Part shown: piece by piece, positions 26,636 to 34,488 of the stretch
Position numbering within the stretch: the first letter of the stretch is position 1
Layout of the letters: each line of letters opens with the position of its first letter
Assembly (NCBI RefSeq): GCF_000993825.1
Contig: NZ_CP011114.1
Location: forward strand, 3,906,001 to 3,970,000
DNA: 64,000 nt
Direction of reading: 5' to 3'
DNA from: Paenibacillus durus ATCC 35681
GTDB taxonomy: Bacteria; Bacillota; Bacilli; Paenibacillales; Paenibacillaceae
Made by a program: the position numbers and the translations under genes
The notes under the pieces: generated by a model
Told to the model about the DNA's origin: nothing
Seen by the model: only the letters and a program-made list of their open reading frames with translations
The model's database searches: none

Positions 26636-27748
26636 ATGATGGTGCATAAAGCTTACAAATATCGCATCTATCCCAACCCGGAACAACGACAACTCATCCA
26701 TCAAATGTTTGGCTGTTGCCGTTTTGTCTTCAATCATTTCTTGGTCAAATGGAACGAAACCTATGCGGCAACCGGTAAAGGGTTGTCCTATAACACCTGT
26801 GCCACACAGCTTCCTGCACTCAAACAGCAATTTGAATGGTTGAAATCGGTAGATAGCATTGCTTTGCAATCGGCGGTCCGATACGTGGCAGACAGCTTTG
26901 AACGATTCTTCAAGAAACAAAATCAGGCTCCACGTTTCAAAAGCCGCAAGCATCCTGTGCAAAGCTACACCACCAAATACACTAATGATAACATTGCTAT
27001 TGATGGAAACCGACTTAAACTTCCGAAGCTTAGCTGGCTTCGCTTTGCCAACTCCAGAGCGTGTGAAGGTCGCATTCTTTCGGCTACCCTGCGGCGAAAT
27101 GCGGCAGGCAAGTATTTTGTATCCATCCTCTGCGAAGTGGAAATGAATCCTCTGCCGCAGACCGATAAGGAGATCGGCATTGACCTTGGACTCAAGGAAT
27201 TAGCGGTCTGCTCTGATGGGTTGCGGGTTGCCAATCCCAAAGTGTTTCGCAAATATGAACAAAAACTTGCATTTTGGCAACGCCGCATGGCTCGCCGTAA
27301 CAAAGGAGGCACCAATTGGCAAAAAGCCAAACAGAAGGTTGCCCAAATCCATGAGAAGATCGTCGACAGCCGCCATGATGTTTTGCATCAACTCACCACG
27401 AAGCTGATTCGTGAAAACCAAACGATCAGCATCGAAAATCTGAGCGTGGCGAACATGCTCAAAAATCACCGGCTGGCCAAATCCATCGCCGATGCGTCCT
27501 GGGGTGAATTTGCCCGTCAGATTTTGTATAAAGCGGAATGGTATGGACGTACGGTGAAGGTGGCTGATACGTTCGCCCCAACGAGCCAAAGGTGTCATGT
27601 ATGCGGCACTATCCATTCCGAAGTAAAGAAATTGTCTGTGCGGCAATGGGAATGTCCATCGTGCCATACCCTTCATGATCGAGATGAAAATGCCGCACAG
27701 AACATCAAGAGCCTTGCTGTTTTAACGTCAGGCCCCTCTTTCCTTTAG
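26636..27748 (+). CDS. tnpB: TnpB RNA-guided endonuclease (IS605 OrfB)
   Basis: A 370-residue TnpB. The RuvC acids are Asp183 (IGIDLGLK), Glu267 ([11 protein letters not shown]) and the Asp348/Asp350 pair in [12 protein letters not shown] zinc finger uses Cys320/Cys323 and Cys340/Cys343. The N-terminal half starts [17 protein letters not shown], the typical OrfB helix-turn-helix/WED start. All active-site residues are present, so the nuclease may be functional. ATG 26636 has AGGAGG 9 bases upstream. TnpB cuts DNA next to a short target motif using a guide RNA from the right end of the element. Confidence 0.95.
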   Translation: MMVHKAYKYRIYPNPEQRQLIHQMFGCCRFVFNHFLVKWNETYAATGKGLSYNTCATQLPALKQQFEWLKSVDSIALQSAVRYVADSFERFFKKQNQAPRFKSRKHPVQSYTTKYTNDNIAIDGNRLKLPKLSWLRFANSRACEGRILSATLRRNAAGKYFVSILCEVEMNPLPQTDKEIGIDLGLKELAVCSDGLRVANPKVFRKYEQKLAFWQRRMARRNKGGTNWQKAKQKVAQIHEKIVDSRHDVLHQLTTKLIRENQTISIENLSVANMLKNHRLAKSIADASWGEFARQILYKAEWYGRTVKVADTFAPTSQRCHVCGTIHSEVKKLSVRQWECPSCHTLHDRDENAAQNIKSLAVLTSGPSFL

Positions 27749-27942
27749 ATATTTTGCCAGGGCAAAAATCTTAAAACTGTGGGAAGATCGGTACAGATGT
27801 TCCTTTGGAAAACTGCGGGAACCGCAGGGATCGCTTGGTCTACGATTTTTCGTGAGAAAATATCGATATGAATTCCCCTCAGTAGAAGGGATTACCCAAG
27901 AATCCCCCACTTCAAGTGTTAGCTAAGTGGGGGAGTGTTCAA
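27700..27942 (+). ncRNA. Putative omega RNA (reRNA) of the TnpB element
   Basis: Extends from the last codons of tnpB to the right end. The 195 bp after the stop contain stem candidates (for example GATGTTCC near 27795, CTGCGGGAACCGCAG at 27822-27836) and end in the terminal 9-bp hairpin and GTGTTCAA. In studied elements the guide is the host sequence just past this end, here TTCGTCATGTTGTGCATGAG. The 5' end is approximate. Confidence 0.55.
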
Positions 27943-28242
27943 TTCGTCATGTTGTGCATGAGCATCATGATTCATGTTGCTCATGTTCGTATCCTTCATC
28001 ATGTTGCTCATGTCCGTATCCTTCATCATGTTGCTCATGTTCGTATCCTCCATCATGTTGCTCATGTCGCCGGATTGATGCATATCAAGTAACTGCTCCT
28101 GGGATAGACCAGGGTGCATTTCCTTCATGAACGGCAGCATGTCCTTAAAATTCGCTGTTTTATTTCCGGCTGCATACACTGCCGTCCCAATCCCCATGGC
28201 TAATACGAGAGTGCCAAGACCCATCCACAATTTCTTTTTCAT
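27919..28242 (-). CDS. Secreted Met-rich repeat protein, C-terminus altered by IS insertion
   Basis: A 107-residue exported protein. The signal peptide MKKKLWMGLGTLVLAMGIGT ends near VYAAG. Then come NFKDMLPFMKEMHPGLSQEQLLDMHQSGDM and about three and a half copies of the nine-residue unit MSNMM(K/E)DT(N/D), ending MNHDAHAQHDE. Mets motifs with histidines suggest Cu(I)/Ag(I) binding. The last residues LNTPPLS and the stop are encoded by the right end of the IS; before insertion the gene ended within one to five codons after HDE. The ATG has AGGAGG upstream. Confidence 0.75.
   Translation of the reverse strand: MKKKLWMGLGTLVLAMGIGTAVYAAGNKTANFKDMLPFMKEMHPGLSQEQLLDMHQSGDMSNMMEDTNMSNMMKDTDMSNMMKDTNMSNMNHDAHAQHDELNTPPLS
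27971..28073. repeat. 27-bp tandem repeat encoding the Met units
   Basis: About 3.8 copies of a 27-bp unit (full units at 27997-28023 and 28024-28050) with single-base differences. They encode MSNMMxDTx nonapeptides in the Met-rich protein. Confidence 0.85.
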
Positions 28243-28423
28243 TTGCTATCGCCTCCTCATAATTATCCTACCGGATAAAATTGTGGAAACCGTGCAGCTT
28301 CTATGAATTCCCTGTGGAGTTATTCCCGATTTGGCTAAGTTGAACTTAAAACTAAAAAAGTCAGGCATGTAACTTGACCCAAGGCTCATACGATACAATA
28401 TAAACAAGCAGGGGGTTGTACTC

Positions 28424-29005
28424 ATGTCCAACTGGATCATCGCAGCTATCTTCTATACTTTTATTATTGGTTGGTCGTTTGGCTTTATTTATCGCTTCCG
28501 TTCCGCCGTAACGGGCACAATTGCAATGATCTCACCAATGGCAAGCGGGATGATTACCGGCTTTGGCAGCGGGACGATCATTGGCGCGGGGTTTTCATCG
28601 AACATTTTCCTATCAATGTTATACAGTGTGCTAATAGGCATTCTCGCAGGAGGGATCATCGGCTCTGTTATCCATATCGGGGCATTTCTGAACGGGGCAT
28701 TATCCGGCATGATGGCCGGTTTGATGGGGGCGATGCTCATTGTTATGCTGCCTTCGTCCGAGTGGAATCGAGTGATTTTTATGGTTATGGCCGCCTGCGG
28801 TTTCCTTCAATTTGTTCATACGCTGATGCTCCAAGGTCAGATCGAGGAATCTGTTCTGAAACGCTCCGCTTGGATCTTTCGTACTCCATCACTTATGTTT
28901 CTGGCTATTGCTGCTTTCATTTTTCTTTACTCCACCGGCAATTCTCACGATACTATAACTCCTAGCCCTAAGCATCCAAACCATTCTATGATGAACATGA
29001 AATAA
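28424..29005 (+). CDS. Polytopic membrane protein with His/Met tail, unknown function
   Basis: A 193-residue protein with about six hydrophobic helices, rich in Gly/Ser/Met (ISPMASGMITGFGSGTIIG, GIIGSVIHIGAFLNGALSGMMAGLMGAMLIVML), ending in a soluble tail PSPKHPNHSMMNMK. The glycine pattern recalls small transport or scaffold proteins, but no family was recognised. ATG behind AGGGGG. It is divergent from the Met-rich secreted protein and precedes the actin-like cassette. The His/Met tail fits a metal-region role. Confidence 0.75.
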   Translation: MSNWIIAAIFYTFIIGWSFGFIYRFRSAVTGTIAMISPMASGMITGFGSGTIIGAGFSSNIFLSMLYSVLIGILAGGIIGSVIHIGAFLNGALSGMMAGLMGAMLIVMLPSSEWNRVIFMVMAACGFLQFVHTLMLQGQIEESVLKRSAWIFRTPSLMFLAIAAFIFLYSTGNSHDTITPSPKHPNHSMMNMK

Positions 29006-29027
29006 CCTTTGGCGCCTTCAAGTACAT

Positions 29028-29095
29028 ATTTTTATACTTCTACTAAAAATCTACATAGATTCAACATATTTATATGGTAAATTTAGTATAAAAAT
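29028..29095. repeat. Spaced inverted repeat upstream of the actin-like cassette
   Basis: ATTTTTATAC (29028-29037) and GTATAAAAAT (29086-29095) are exact reverse complements 48 bp apart in an AT-rich spacer. It could be a regulator or centromere-like binding site, or simply AT-rich chance. Confidence 0.35.
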
Positions 29096-29111
29096 TATGG
29101 GGGATTATTGA

Positions 29112-29393
29112 ATGAACAGTGACTCCTTATTTGCGGATTCCATTGCCTTTGTTTTTCTCCTATTCATACTGCTTACGTTGGTAACGGTTACTTTAGGAAT
29201 ATTGAGGTTTCTCCAGTTGTATGCCCATGCTTCAAGCCAGAACCATCCGACCCATCTCTCCTCTGAAAATACTAATACTATCCCGCCCCAAGACCGTCCT
29301 GTTGAGAATAACGAAAGCAGCAGCCTCGCACTCGACTATGTGAAACGGAACTTTTTTGGTGACACTGCCGACACTTTAGAAAATAAGGCTTAA
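29112..29393 (+). CDS. Single-pass membrane protein heading the actin-like cassette
   Basis: A 93-residue protein: one long hydrophobic helix (residues about 11-36, FVFLLFILLTLVTVTLGILRF) followed by a polar tail rich in Asn/Ser/Thr and ending LDYVKRNFFGDTADTLENKA. GGGGGA ribosome site. The gene ends 27 bp before the ParM-like gene and may tether or modulate it. No known family. Confidence 0.7.
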   Translation: MNSDSLFADSIAFVFLLFILLTLVTVTLGILRFLQLYAHASSQNHPTHLSSENTNTIPPQDRPVENNESSSLALDYVKRNFFGDTADTLENKA

Positions 29394-29420
29394 GCCAGGC
29401 TAATAAGGGAGGAAATTGTC

Positions 29421-30560
29421 ATGAGTATCAGACAGGCCGCAGTAGATATTGGCAACGACGCGTTAAAAGCCTATGTTCAAGGACTGGATCATGAAATTTA
29501 TATTCCAAATGTTATCGCCGAAATCGGCCCATCCCGTGATATAGTGGAATTTGAGAAGTATCCCCTGGATGGTCTCCATGTCGAGATCCTCTCCGGTGCG
29601 CTAAAACGCGGTCAAGGAACTTATGCTGTCGGTAATCTGGCCGGAGGATACACCCATAATGACGAACTCACAGCGGTGAGCGAAAAATCGGAAGCCGATC
29701 AGCCCGTGGTTTTGCTGCTGACCGCATTAGCTTATGACGCCGCCCAATCGTTAGGCGAAAAAGAAGGAGTCATCGAAGCGACTTATTATCTTTCGACAGG
29801 TCTGCCTTTAAGCGAAGCTAAGCGGGGTAAACGCAAGACCTTTAAAGCTAAGCTAAAAGAAAATACTCATGAAGTACGATTCAAAACCACTCCGGAAATC
29901 GGCGGCAAGGTGGTACGATTGAAATTTGAAGAAGTGTTGGTTAATATTGAAGGTCATGTCGCGTTAATTGATCTGACGACGAAAGAGGATGGAACGGTCC
30001 GCAATGAGGAACTGACGCACATGACTGTGCTCATTAATGATATTGGCGGGCTGTCTACCGATGCGGCGATTATTCATGAGGATGGGACCGTGGACAATAT
30101 TTATTCGGATGGAATTAAGGAGGGAGTATCCCCCTATCTGGATGAAATTATCGAACGGGTTCAGCACGAAATCGGATACCGGTTTTTGAACAGACAACAG
30201 TTAGTGGAAGTCATTACTTCGGTAAACAAAGAGGAACGCAATTATATCTGGTTCAGAGGGAAACGAATCAGCATCCAGTCCATAGTCGATGAAGTATTGG
30301 TCAAAATCGCCCGTGAAGAATATAAACTGATCCGAAGCTCTTGGAGCAAGGTTCCCAGCATCCGCGTCTCCTACCAAATCGGCGGGGGCTCCCTGCTGCT
30401 TAAACCTTACCTTGAGAAGATTAACGAACAGGAAGAGGGCTATCCGCTTCGATTTGTCGGAACGAAGGATTCGATTTGGATGATTGCAAGGGCATATTAC
30501 AAATTGCTGGCTGTCTACCTTCAGTATAAAAATGAACAAGTGGCCGCAACTACAGAGTAG
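29421..30560 (+). CDS. ParM/StbA-family actin-like ATPase
   Basis: A 379-residue actin-fold protein. Phosphate-1 motif AVDIGNDALKAY (Asp9), phosphate-2 motif INDIGGLSTDAAI (Asp207), and adenosine motif YQIGGGSLLLKPYL (Gly321-323). The N-terminal domain matches the ALP/ParM-type (PF17989). Such proteins form filaments that push plasmids apart, or have diverged roles in chromosomes and phages. ATG behind GGGAGG. It is followed after 11 bp by a small partner with an N-terminal ribbon-helix-helix-like segment, the usual ParM-ParR order. No replication or plasmid genes are near. Confidence 0.88.
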   Translation: MSIRQAAVDIGNDALKAYVQGLDHEIYIPNVIAEIGPSRDIVEFEKYPLDGLHVEILSGALKRGQGTYAVGNLAGGYTHNDELTAVSEKSEADQPVVLLLTALAYDAAQSLGEKEGVIEATYYLSTGLPLSEAKRGKRKTFKAKLKENTHEVRFKTTPEIGGKVVRLKFEEVLVNIEGHVALIDLTTKEDGTVRNEELTHMTVLINDIGGLSTDAAIIHEDGTVDNIYSDGIKEGVSPYLDEIIERVQHEIGYRFLNRQQLVEVITSVNKEERNYIWFRGKRISIQSIVDEVLVKIAREEYKLIRSSWSKVPSIRVSYQIGGGSLLLKPYLEKINEQEEGYPLRFVGTKDSIWMIARAYYKLLAVYLQYKNEQVAATTE

Positions 30561-30571
30561 GTGGTCCGTGA

Positions 30572-31066
30572 ATGGGCTCATCATCATCAAAATTCCATAC
30601 GATCACCATTACTTTGCCTGAAAATACCCCGCAGGCGGTTCTTGCTTATTTGGAACAGTTAAAGCAAACAGGCGATCGAACCTTTACTAACAAGATTGCG
30701 AAGTTATTGATCGAATCGCTAAATCAGGCATGCCTACAGGAAAAACCGCATGTTCTCATTCCTCTGCCGGAGCATCTTACCGAGGAACAGCGGGATTGGT
30801 TCAATCATCCTTTTACGAAGCAACTGTTAATGAACTGGATTTCCCAATTAGCCGGGGGCGCGATGCCCCTACCCTTTTCAAATCGTCTGACGCCATCGCC
30901 ATCTCCACCTGTGCCATCGTCACCCGAACTGTCGCAGCCTGAAATCCATGAAATCCCCGAGGGCACGGAACCGGAGCATACGGAGGCTCCATCTAACCAT
31001 GATTCCTTTCGGATCAGCACTTCCTACCATAATAAACTCGTAGGATTCTTTCTTGACGAGGACTAG
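30572..31066 (+). CDS. ParR-like partner: ribbon-helix-helix-type N-terminus with Pro/Ser-rich tail
   Basis: A 164-residue protein. Residues 7-52 (FHTITITLPENTPQAVLAYL, then RTFTNKIAKLLIESLNQA) fit a beta-strand plus two helices, as in ribbon-helix-helix DNA-binding proteins. The middle is acidic and proline-rich (TPSPSPPVPSSPELSQPEIH), and the end is SYHNKLVGFFLDED. The position after the actin-like gene and the fold match a ParR adaptor. DNA binding is inferred. ParR proteins are usually shorter than this (about 100-120 residues), so the tail is extra. Confidence 0.65.
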   Translation: MGSSSSKFHTITITLPENTPQAVLAYLEQLKQTGDRTFTNKIAKLLIESLNQACLQEKPHVLIPLPEHLTEEQRDWFNHPFTKQLLMNWISQLAGGAMPLPFSNRLTPSPSPPVPSSPELSQPEIHEIPEGTEPEHTEAPSNHDSFRISTSYHNKLVGFFLDED

Positions 31067-31081
31067 GAGGAATCATGAAGC

Positions 31082-31705
31082 ATGAATGAAAATAGAACAG
31101 ACACTATTAGAAAACGGTATGACCGGATATCAGGGATCTTTGATCTAATGGACCGGATGATCAAAAAAGAATGGCGGACTGAGTTGCTTAATGGTGTGGA
31201 CGGTGAGGTATTGGAGGTAGGCGTGGGAACCGGAGCCAATTTGTCCTATTACCCGGTTCACACAGCGGGCGTTACCGGTATTGATTTCAGTCCGGGCATG
31301 CTTCGCTATGCCAAACCAAAAGCAATCAACGCTCCATTTCCGGTAACCCTTTTGGAGATGGACACCCAGCATATGACTTTCCCCGATAATTCTTTTGATT
31401 ATGTCATTGCGACCTGCGTCTTTTGTTCCGTGCCTGATCCTGTAGCCGGTTTACTGGAAATCCGAAGAGTGTGCAAGCCGGGCGGGAAAGTGCTTCTGCT
31501 GGAGCATATGCGCAGCGAGCAGCCGTTTATAGGATTATTAATGGATGTACTCAATCCAATTACAGTCAGACTCTGGGGAGCCAATATCAACCGCAGAACA
31601 CTGCAAAATATTGAAAAAGCAGGCTTTATCATTGAGGAGAACGTATCCTTGATGGGTTCCATCATGCGAAGACTCGTGTTGAATCCGAATAAGCCGAGCG
31701 ATTAA
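31082..31705 (+). CDS. Class I SAM-dependent methyltransferase (UbiE/Methyltransf_11 type)
   Basis: A 207-residue methyltransferase. The SAM motif I is EVLEVGVGTGANLSYYP (about 42-58), motif II VTGIDFSPGMLRYA, motif IV FDYVIATCVFCSVPDP and post-motif RRVCKPGGKVLLLEHM. It looks like a small-molecule or lipid methyltransferase. Members often sit in metal or envelope clusters, but the substrate is unknown. It starts at ATG 31082, 11 bases from AGGAGG, and is the last gene of the plus-strand group, with a terminator after it. Confidence 0.88.
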   Translation: MNENRTDTIRKRYDRISGIFDLMDRMIKKEWRTELLNGVDGEVLEVGVGTGANLSYYPVHTAGVTGIDFSPGMLRYAKPKAINAPFPVTLLEMDTQHMTFPDNSFDYVIATCVFCSVPDPVAGLLEIRRVCKPGGKVLLLEHMRSEQPFIGLLMDVLNPITVRLWGANINRRTLQNIEKAGFIIEENVSLMGSIMRRLVLNPNKPSD

Positions 31706-31724
31706 AAACGCTGCTTGAGACAAG

Positions 31725-31756
31725 AAACCGAAGGCTACATGGCCTTCGGTTTTTGT
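31725..31756. terminator. Bidirectional terminator between convergent methyltransferase and multicopper oxidase genes
   Basis: AAACCGAAGGC (31725-31735) pairs with GCCTTCGGTTT (31742-31752), followed by TTTG. Confidence 0.85.
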
Positions 31757-31762
31757 CTTCCT

Positions 31763-33403
31763 CTATTCCGGTTTGTTCGCTGCATTAGTCGGGGGAGTGT
31801 AGCTGGATTTATAATCGGTGTATACCAATTGTTGCGCCATTCCTCCCGCAGCATGGTGAAGCTCATGGCAGTGAATCATCCAGTTTCCGGGATTATCAGC
31901 CTTAAAGGCGACAACGATCTTCTCGCCGGGCTTAACTAGAACGGTATCCTTCATGACCGTACTTTCCACCTTCACCCCGTTTTTCTCAAGGACTTGGAAA
32001 AAGTGGCCGTGCACATGCATCGGATGATCCACCGCACTTTTATTCTCAAACGTCAGCTTTACATAATCGCCGGTTTTCACCTGAAGAGCCGGGAGTTCTG
32101 AAAAGACTTTATCGTTGATCGTATACACTAGTTGGTTCCCATTCATCTTGGAATTCAACACGGCTGTATACTCCAGTGCAAATTTTTGGACCTTGCTTAA
32201 TTCGGATTCGGCAGGCTTCCCGTACTTTAAAAGATCAAACGCGGTTAATTGATCATGCTGTACTTCCATCTTTTCGCCGTTGCTTCCCGATACCTTAACC
32301 GGAATAACCAATTGATCGTTATATTTATTGTTATCATGCGCGTCAATTGTAAAATCCTTTTGCGAGTCAATTGTCAACTCCACATCATAACGTTCCCCGG
32401 GAGCGATGGTTACAATCTGATCTTTAAGTACGGCCGGCTCCGCTATATCCTGTCCATCCGTACTGACTACCCGGAATTCTCCGGGAATGTGGATTCCATG
32501 GGAACGATATCCGGCGTTAATGAAACGCAAGCGAACGGTGTCTCCGGGTTTAGTTTCCAGAGGCGTAATCAGCGAACCGGATTTACCGTTAACCGTATAA
32601 ATGTTGTACATGGCAGCCATCATTTCTTCATCGCTCATGCCCGCTGATCCGTGAGCACTGTGAGCGTCGCCGCCTGCATTCATCCATTCATCCAGAATTA
32701 AGGTAAAGTCTTTGTCCGGCTGCTCGGATGATTTCGGCTCCACGATAAGAGCACCGTAGAGTCCCTTGTCTACCTGCGCGGAGCTTTCCTGGTGGGAATG
32801 GTACCAATAGGTTCCCGCCACATCGGCTGAGAACCCGTAAGTATAGGTTTCACCCGGCTTAACCGCATCTTGTGTAAGTCCGGGCACACCATCCGATCCA
32901 TCAGGTACAGGATAACCATGCCAATGAATAGTAACGGGTACACTAAGTTCATTTTTAAGCGTAATCCTTACAAAATCCCCTTGAGTAACACGGATTTCCT
33001 GACCAGGGACCGTGCCGTTGTAAGTCCAGACCGCTTGGGTCACACCCGGTGCTAATTTCCAATTGCTTTCCGTAGCAATCAGAGTAAACCCTTTTACCGG
33101 CTGCCCGGCTTTAGGCTGCGGCAAAGTCGCCGTTCCCTCTTGAACAGTATCCGCTGCTGCTTCAGGGGAAGGGGACGGACTGGGAGGGATTGCTCCCTCC
33201 GTACTGCCAGGTACCGCTGTATTGGTCATGACATGGGAACTATGATTCATCGGTTGGTTTGCTGCGTTGGTTTCTTCTTGAACTGTGTTTCCCGCAGCCG
33301 GCGAACCTTTGGAACCCGAAGTTTCAGTTATAAAGATACCGGCTGCCGTCCCGCCGATGATCAAGGCCAAGAAGAACAATACAATAAGAGTTTTATTGCT
33401 CAA
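31763..33403 (-). CDS. Membrane-anchored multicopper oxidase
   Basis: A 546-residue extracytoplasmic oxidase. An N-terminal TM/signal anchor (LIVLFFLALIIGGTAAGIFI) and a Ser/Pro/His linker precede three cupredoxin domains. Copper ligands: HWHG at 160-163, WYHSH at 200-204, HPMHVHGH at 460-467 and HCHELHHAAGGM at 511-522, giving the type 1 and trinuclear sites. A Met segment (MSDEEMMAAMYNIYTVNGK) near 245-265 is like copper oxidases that handle Cu(I). It starts at TTG 33403 with GGAGG 8 bases upstream, so the start is not ATG. It is the last gene of a seven-gene Met-rich operon. Confidence 0.95.
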   Translation of the reverse strand: MSNKTLIVLFFLALIIGGTAAGIFITETSGSKGSPAAGNTVQEETNAANQPMNHSSHVMTNTAVPGSTEGAIPPSPSPSPEAAADTVQEGTATLPQPKAGQPVKGFTLIATESNWKLAPGVTQAVWTYNGTVPGQEIRVTQGDFVRITLKNELSVPVTIHWHGYPVPDGSDGVPGLTQDAVKPGETYTYGFSADVAGTYWYHSHQESSAQVDKGLYGALIVEPKSSEQPDKDFTLILDEWMNAGGDAHSAHGSAGMSDEEMMAAMYNIYTVNGKSGSLITPLETKPGDTVRLRFINAGYRSHGIHIPGEFRVVSTDGQDIAEPAVLKDQIVTIAPGERYDVELTIDSQKDFTIDAHDNNKYNDQLVIPVKVSGSNGEKMEVQHDQLTAFDLLKYGKPAESELSKVQKFALEYTAVLNSKMNGNQLVYTINDKVFSELPALQVKTGDYVKLTFENKSAVDHPMHVHGHFFQVLEKNGVKVESTVMKDTVLVKPGEKIVVAFKADNPGNWMIHCHELHHAAGGMAQQLVYTDYKSSYTPPTNAANKPE

Positions 33404-33418
33404 GCCTCATTCCTCCAG

Positions 33419-34141
33419 TTACATCATTCCCATGCTGCCGCTGCTGCCGCCGCTATTCATATTGTTCATGCCGCCGCCGTTGTTCATGTTACTGCCGCCG
33501 CCGTTGTTCATGTTACTGCCGCCGCCGTTGTTCATGTTACTGCCGCCGCCCATATTCATCATGTCCATGTCATCATCCATCATGCTGCCCGAGCCGCCCA
33601 TGTTACCGGACGATCCCATGCTGCCCGAATTGCCCATATTCATATTGGACTGCCCGCCGCTCATGTACTGCTGCTGCATCCGCATCATATCCTGCTGCAA
33701 CTGGTTCATACGCTGCATCATTTCATTCATTTGATCCATCGATCCGGCGCCGCTCATTGTCCCCTGCATGGTCGCTCCGACTCCGGCCGTTCCGTTAACG
33801 TGAGCGTTATGCAGATTATTCGTTGACGTAGCTGTACCGGAGTTTGCAGGATTCGTTACATTAAGCAGTACTACAGAGATAATTAAACCGACGAACGAAA
33901 AAATCGCCAACTTTAACCAGCCATTTGTTTTCATTATTAATATTCCTCCAATTGTGCCCGTTGTTTTACTTCCTTTTTGTTCGCTTGCACCGCTAATATA
34001 GCCATACGTTTTTTTTAACAGATAATAAACCGTAAAGAGCAAACCAACGACGAGAAGAATCAGCAGAGATGCCATATACAAGTTTCCAAAGGCTCCGAGA
34101 ACATTCAATTTGTCTTCCTCCATTTGCTTGAGTTCGGCCAT
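33419..34141 (-). CDS. Met/Gly/Asn-rich membrane protein with repeat tail
   Basis: Up to 240 residues: a TM at about 23-42, a second TM near 76-96, then a long Met/Gln stretch (MDQMNEMMQRMNQLQQDMM and MRMQQQYMSGGQSNMNMG) and four copies of GGGSNMNN-type repeats ending GSMGMM. The start at 34141 overlaps the upstream gene by 37 bp and lacks a clear ribosome site. ATG 33934 has GGAGG with 10-base spacing and would give a 171-residue protein with one TM. The tail could bind many Cu(I) ions. I cannot decide between the two starts. Confidence 0.75.
   Translation of the reverse strand: MAELKQMEEDKLNVLGAFGNLYMASLLILLVVGLLFTVYYLLKKTYGYISGASEQKGSKTTGTIGGILIMKTNGWLKLAIFSFVGLIISVVLLNVTNPANSGTATSTNNLHNAHVNGTAGVGATMQGTMSGAGSMDQMNEMMQRMNQLQQDMMRMQQQYMSGGQSNMNMGNSGSMGSSGNMGGSGSMMDDDMDMMNMGGGSNMNNGGGSNMNNGGGSNMNNGGGMNNMNSGGSSGSMGMM
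33471..33542. repeat. 24-bp tandem repeat in the Met-rich gene
   Basis: Three identical 24-bp units (33471-33494, 33495-33518, 33519-33542) starting CCGCCGCCGTTGTTCATG, plus a diverged fourth. They encode the SNMNNGGG units. Such perfect repeats change copy number easily. Confidence 0.9.
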
Positions 34142-34485
34142 ACGATGGCAAGAAATAAGGTCCCTGCTAGAATTACAGGCAATGTAAACAGAAGTAATCC
34201 TGTTGCTATCAGATGAATGGCATATAGTCTCCCTGATTGGTCATGGTGACCAGCATGCTCGCCATTGCCTGATAATGCTTCCGGACTCTCCATTGTACCG
34301 ACTGTGAACAGATCGGGAATGGTCGCAGAACCCAAAGTCTCATTACTCATCATGTCTGCCATGGAAGCATCCATTTGCGCTGCACTTTCTGTCCGATTGC
34401 TCCAGGAAAGCGCCAGCACAAGCATGATGATGACTGCAAATACGAAGCTGAGCTGCCAGAACGGCCGTTTTTGTTTGTTGAACAT
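34105..34485 (-). CDS. Two-helix membrane protein with Met/His extracytoplasmic loop
   Basis: A 126-residue protein: TM at about 10-28, an outer loop with MDASMADMMSNETLG and SGNGEHAGHHDQSG, then TM at about 88-112. No known domain was recognised. AAAGGTG ribosome site. It lies in the seven-gene minus-strand operon and overlaps the next gene if its long start is used. The Met and His clusters on the loop suggest metal contact. Confidence 0.72.
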   Translation of the reverse strand: MFNKQKRPFWQLSFVFAVIIMLVLALSWSNRTESAAQMDASMADMMSNETLGSATIPDLFTVGTMESPEALSGNGEHAGHHDQSGRLYAIHLIATGLLLFTLPVILAGTLFLAIVWPNSSKWRKTN

Positions 34486-34488
34486 GGG

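Larger units (their letters stand above)
26519..27942 (+). mobile_element. IS200/IS605-superfamily element with tnpB only (IS1341-like)
   Basis: The left end has an imperfect hairpin (26525-26566: GCCGA...TCGGC outside, CTCCTTCC...GGGAGGAG inside). The right end has CCCCCACTT (27904-27912) / AAGTGGGGG (27925-27933) followed by AGTGTTCAA, as in this family. There is no tnpA, no terminal inverted repeats and no target duplication, as expected. The sequence left of the element reads TTTTAT, a plausible target/TAM. Boundaries are good to a few bases. It inserted into the last codons of a Met-rich protein gene and would need a TnpA in trans to move. Confidence 0.85.

Noticed and set aside
27971..28073. 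Tandem 27-bp repeats considered as a CRISPR array
   Set aside because: Units are directly adjacent with no unique spacers and lie in a coding frame; no cas genes nearby.
29421..31066. Actin-like cassette as proof that the window is a plasmid or phage
   Set aside because: No replication, conjugation or phage structural genes in 64 kb, and many housekeeping-type transport operons surround it.
33140..33826. Ala/His-rich plus-strand frame over the Met-rich repeat gene
   Set aside because: It is produced by reading the Met/Asn/Gly repeats on the opposite strand; no ribosome site.
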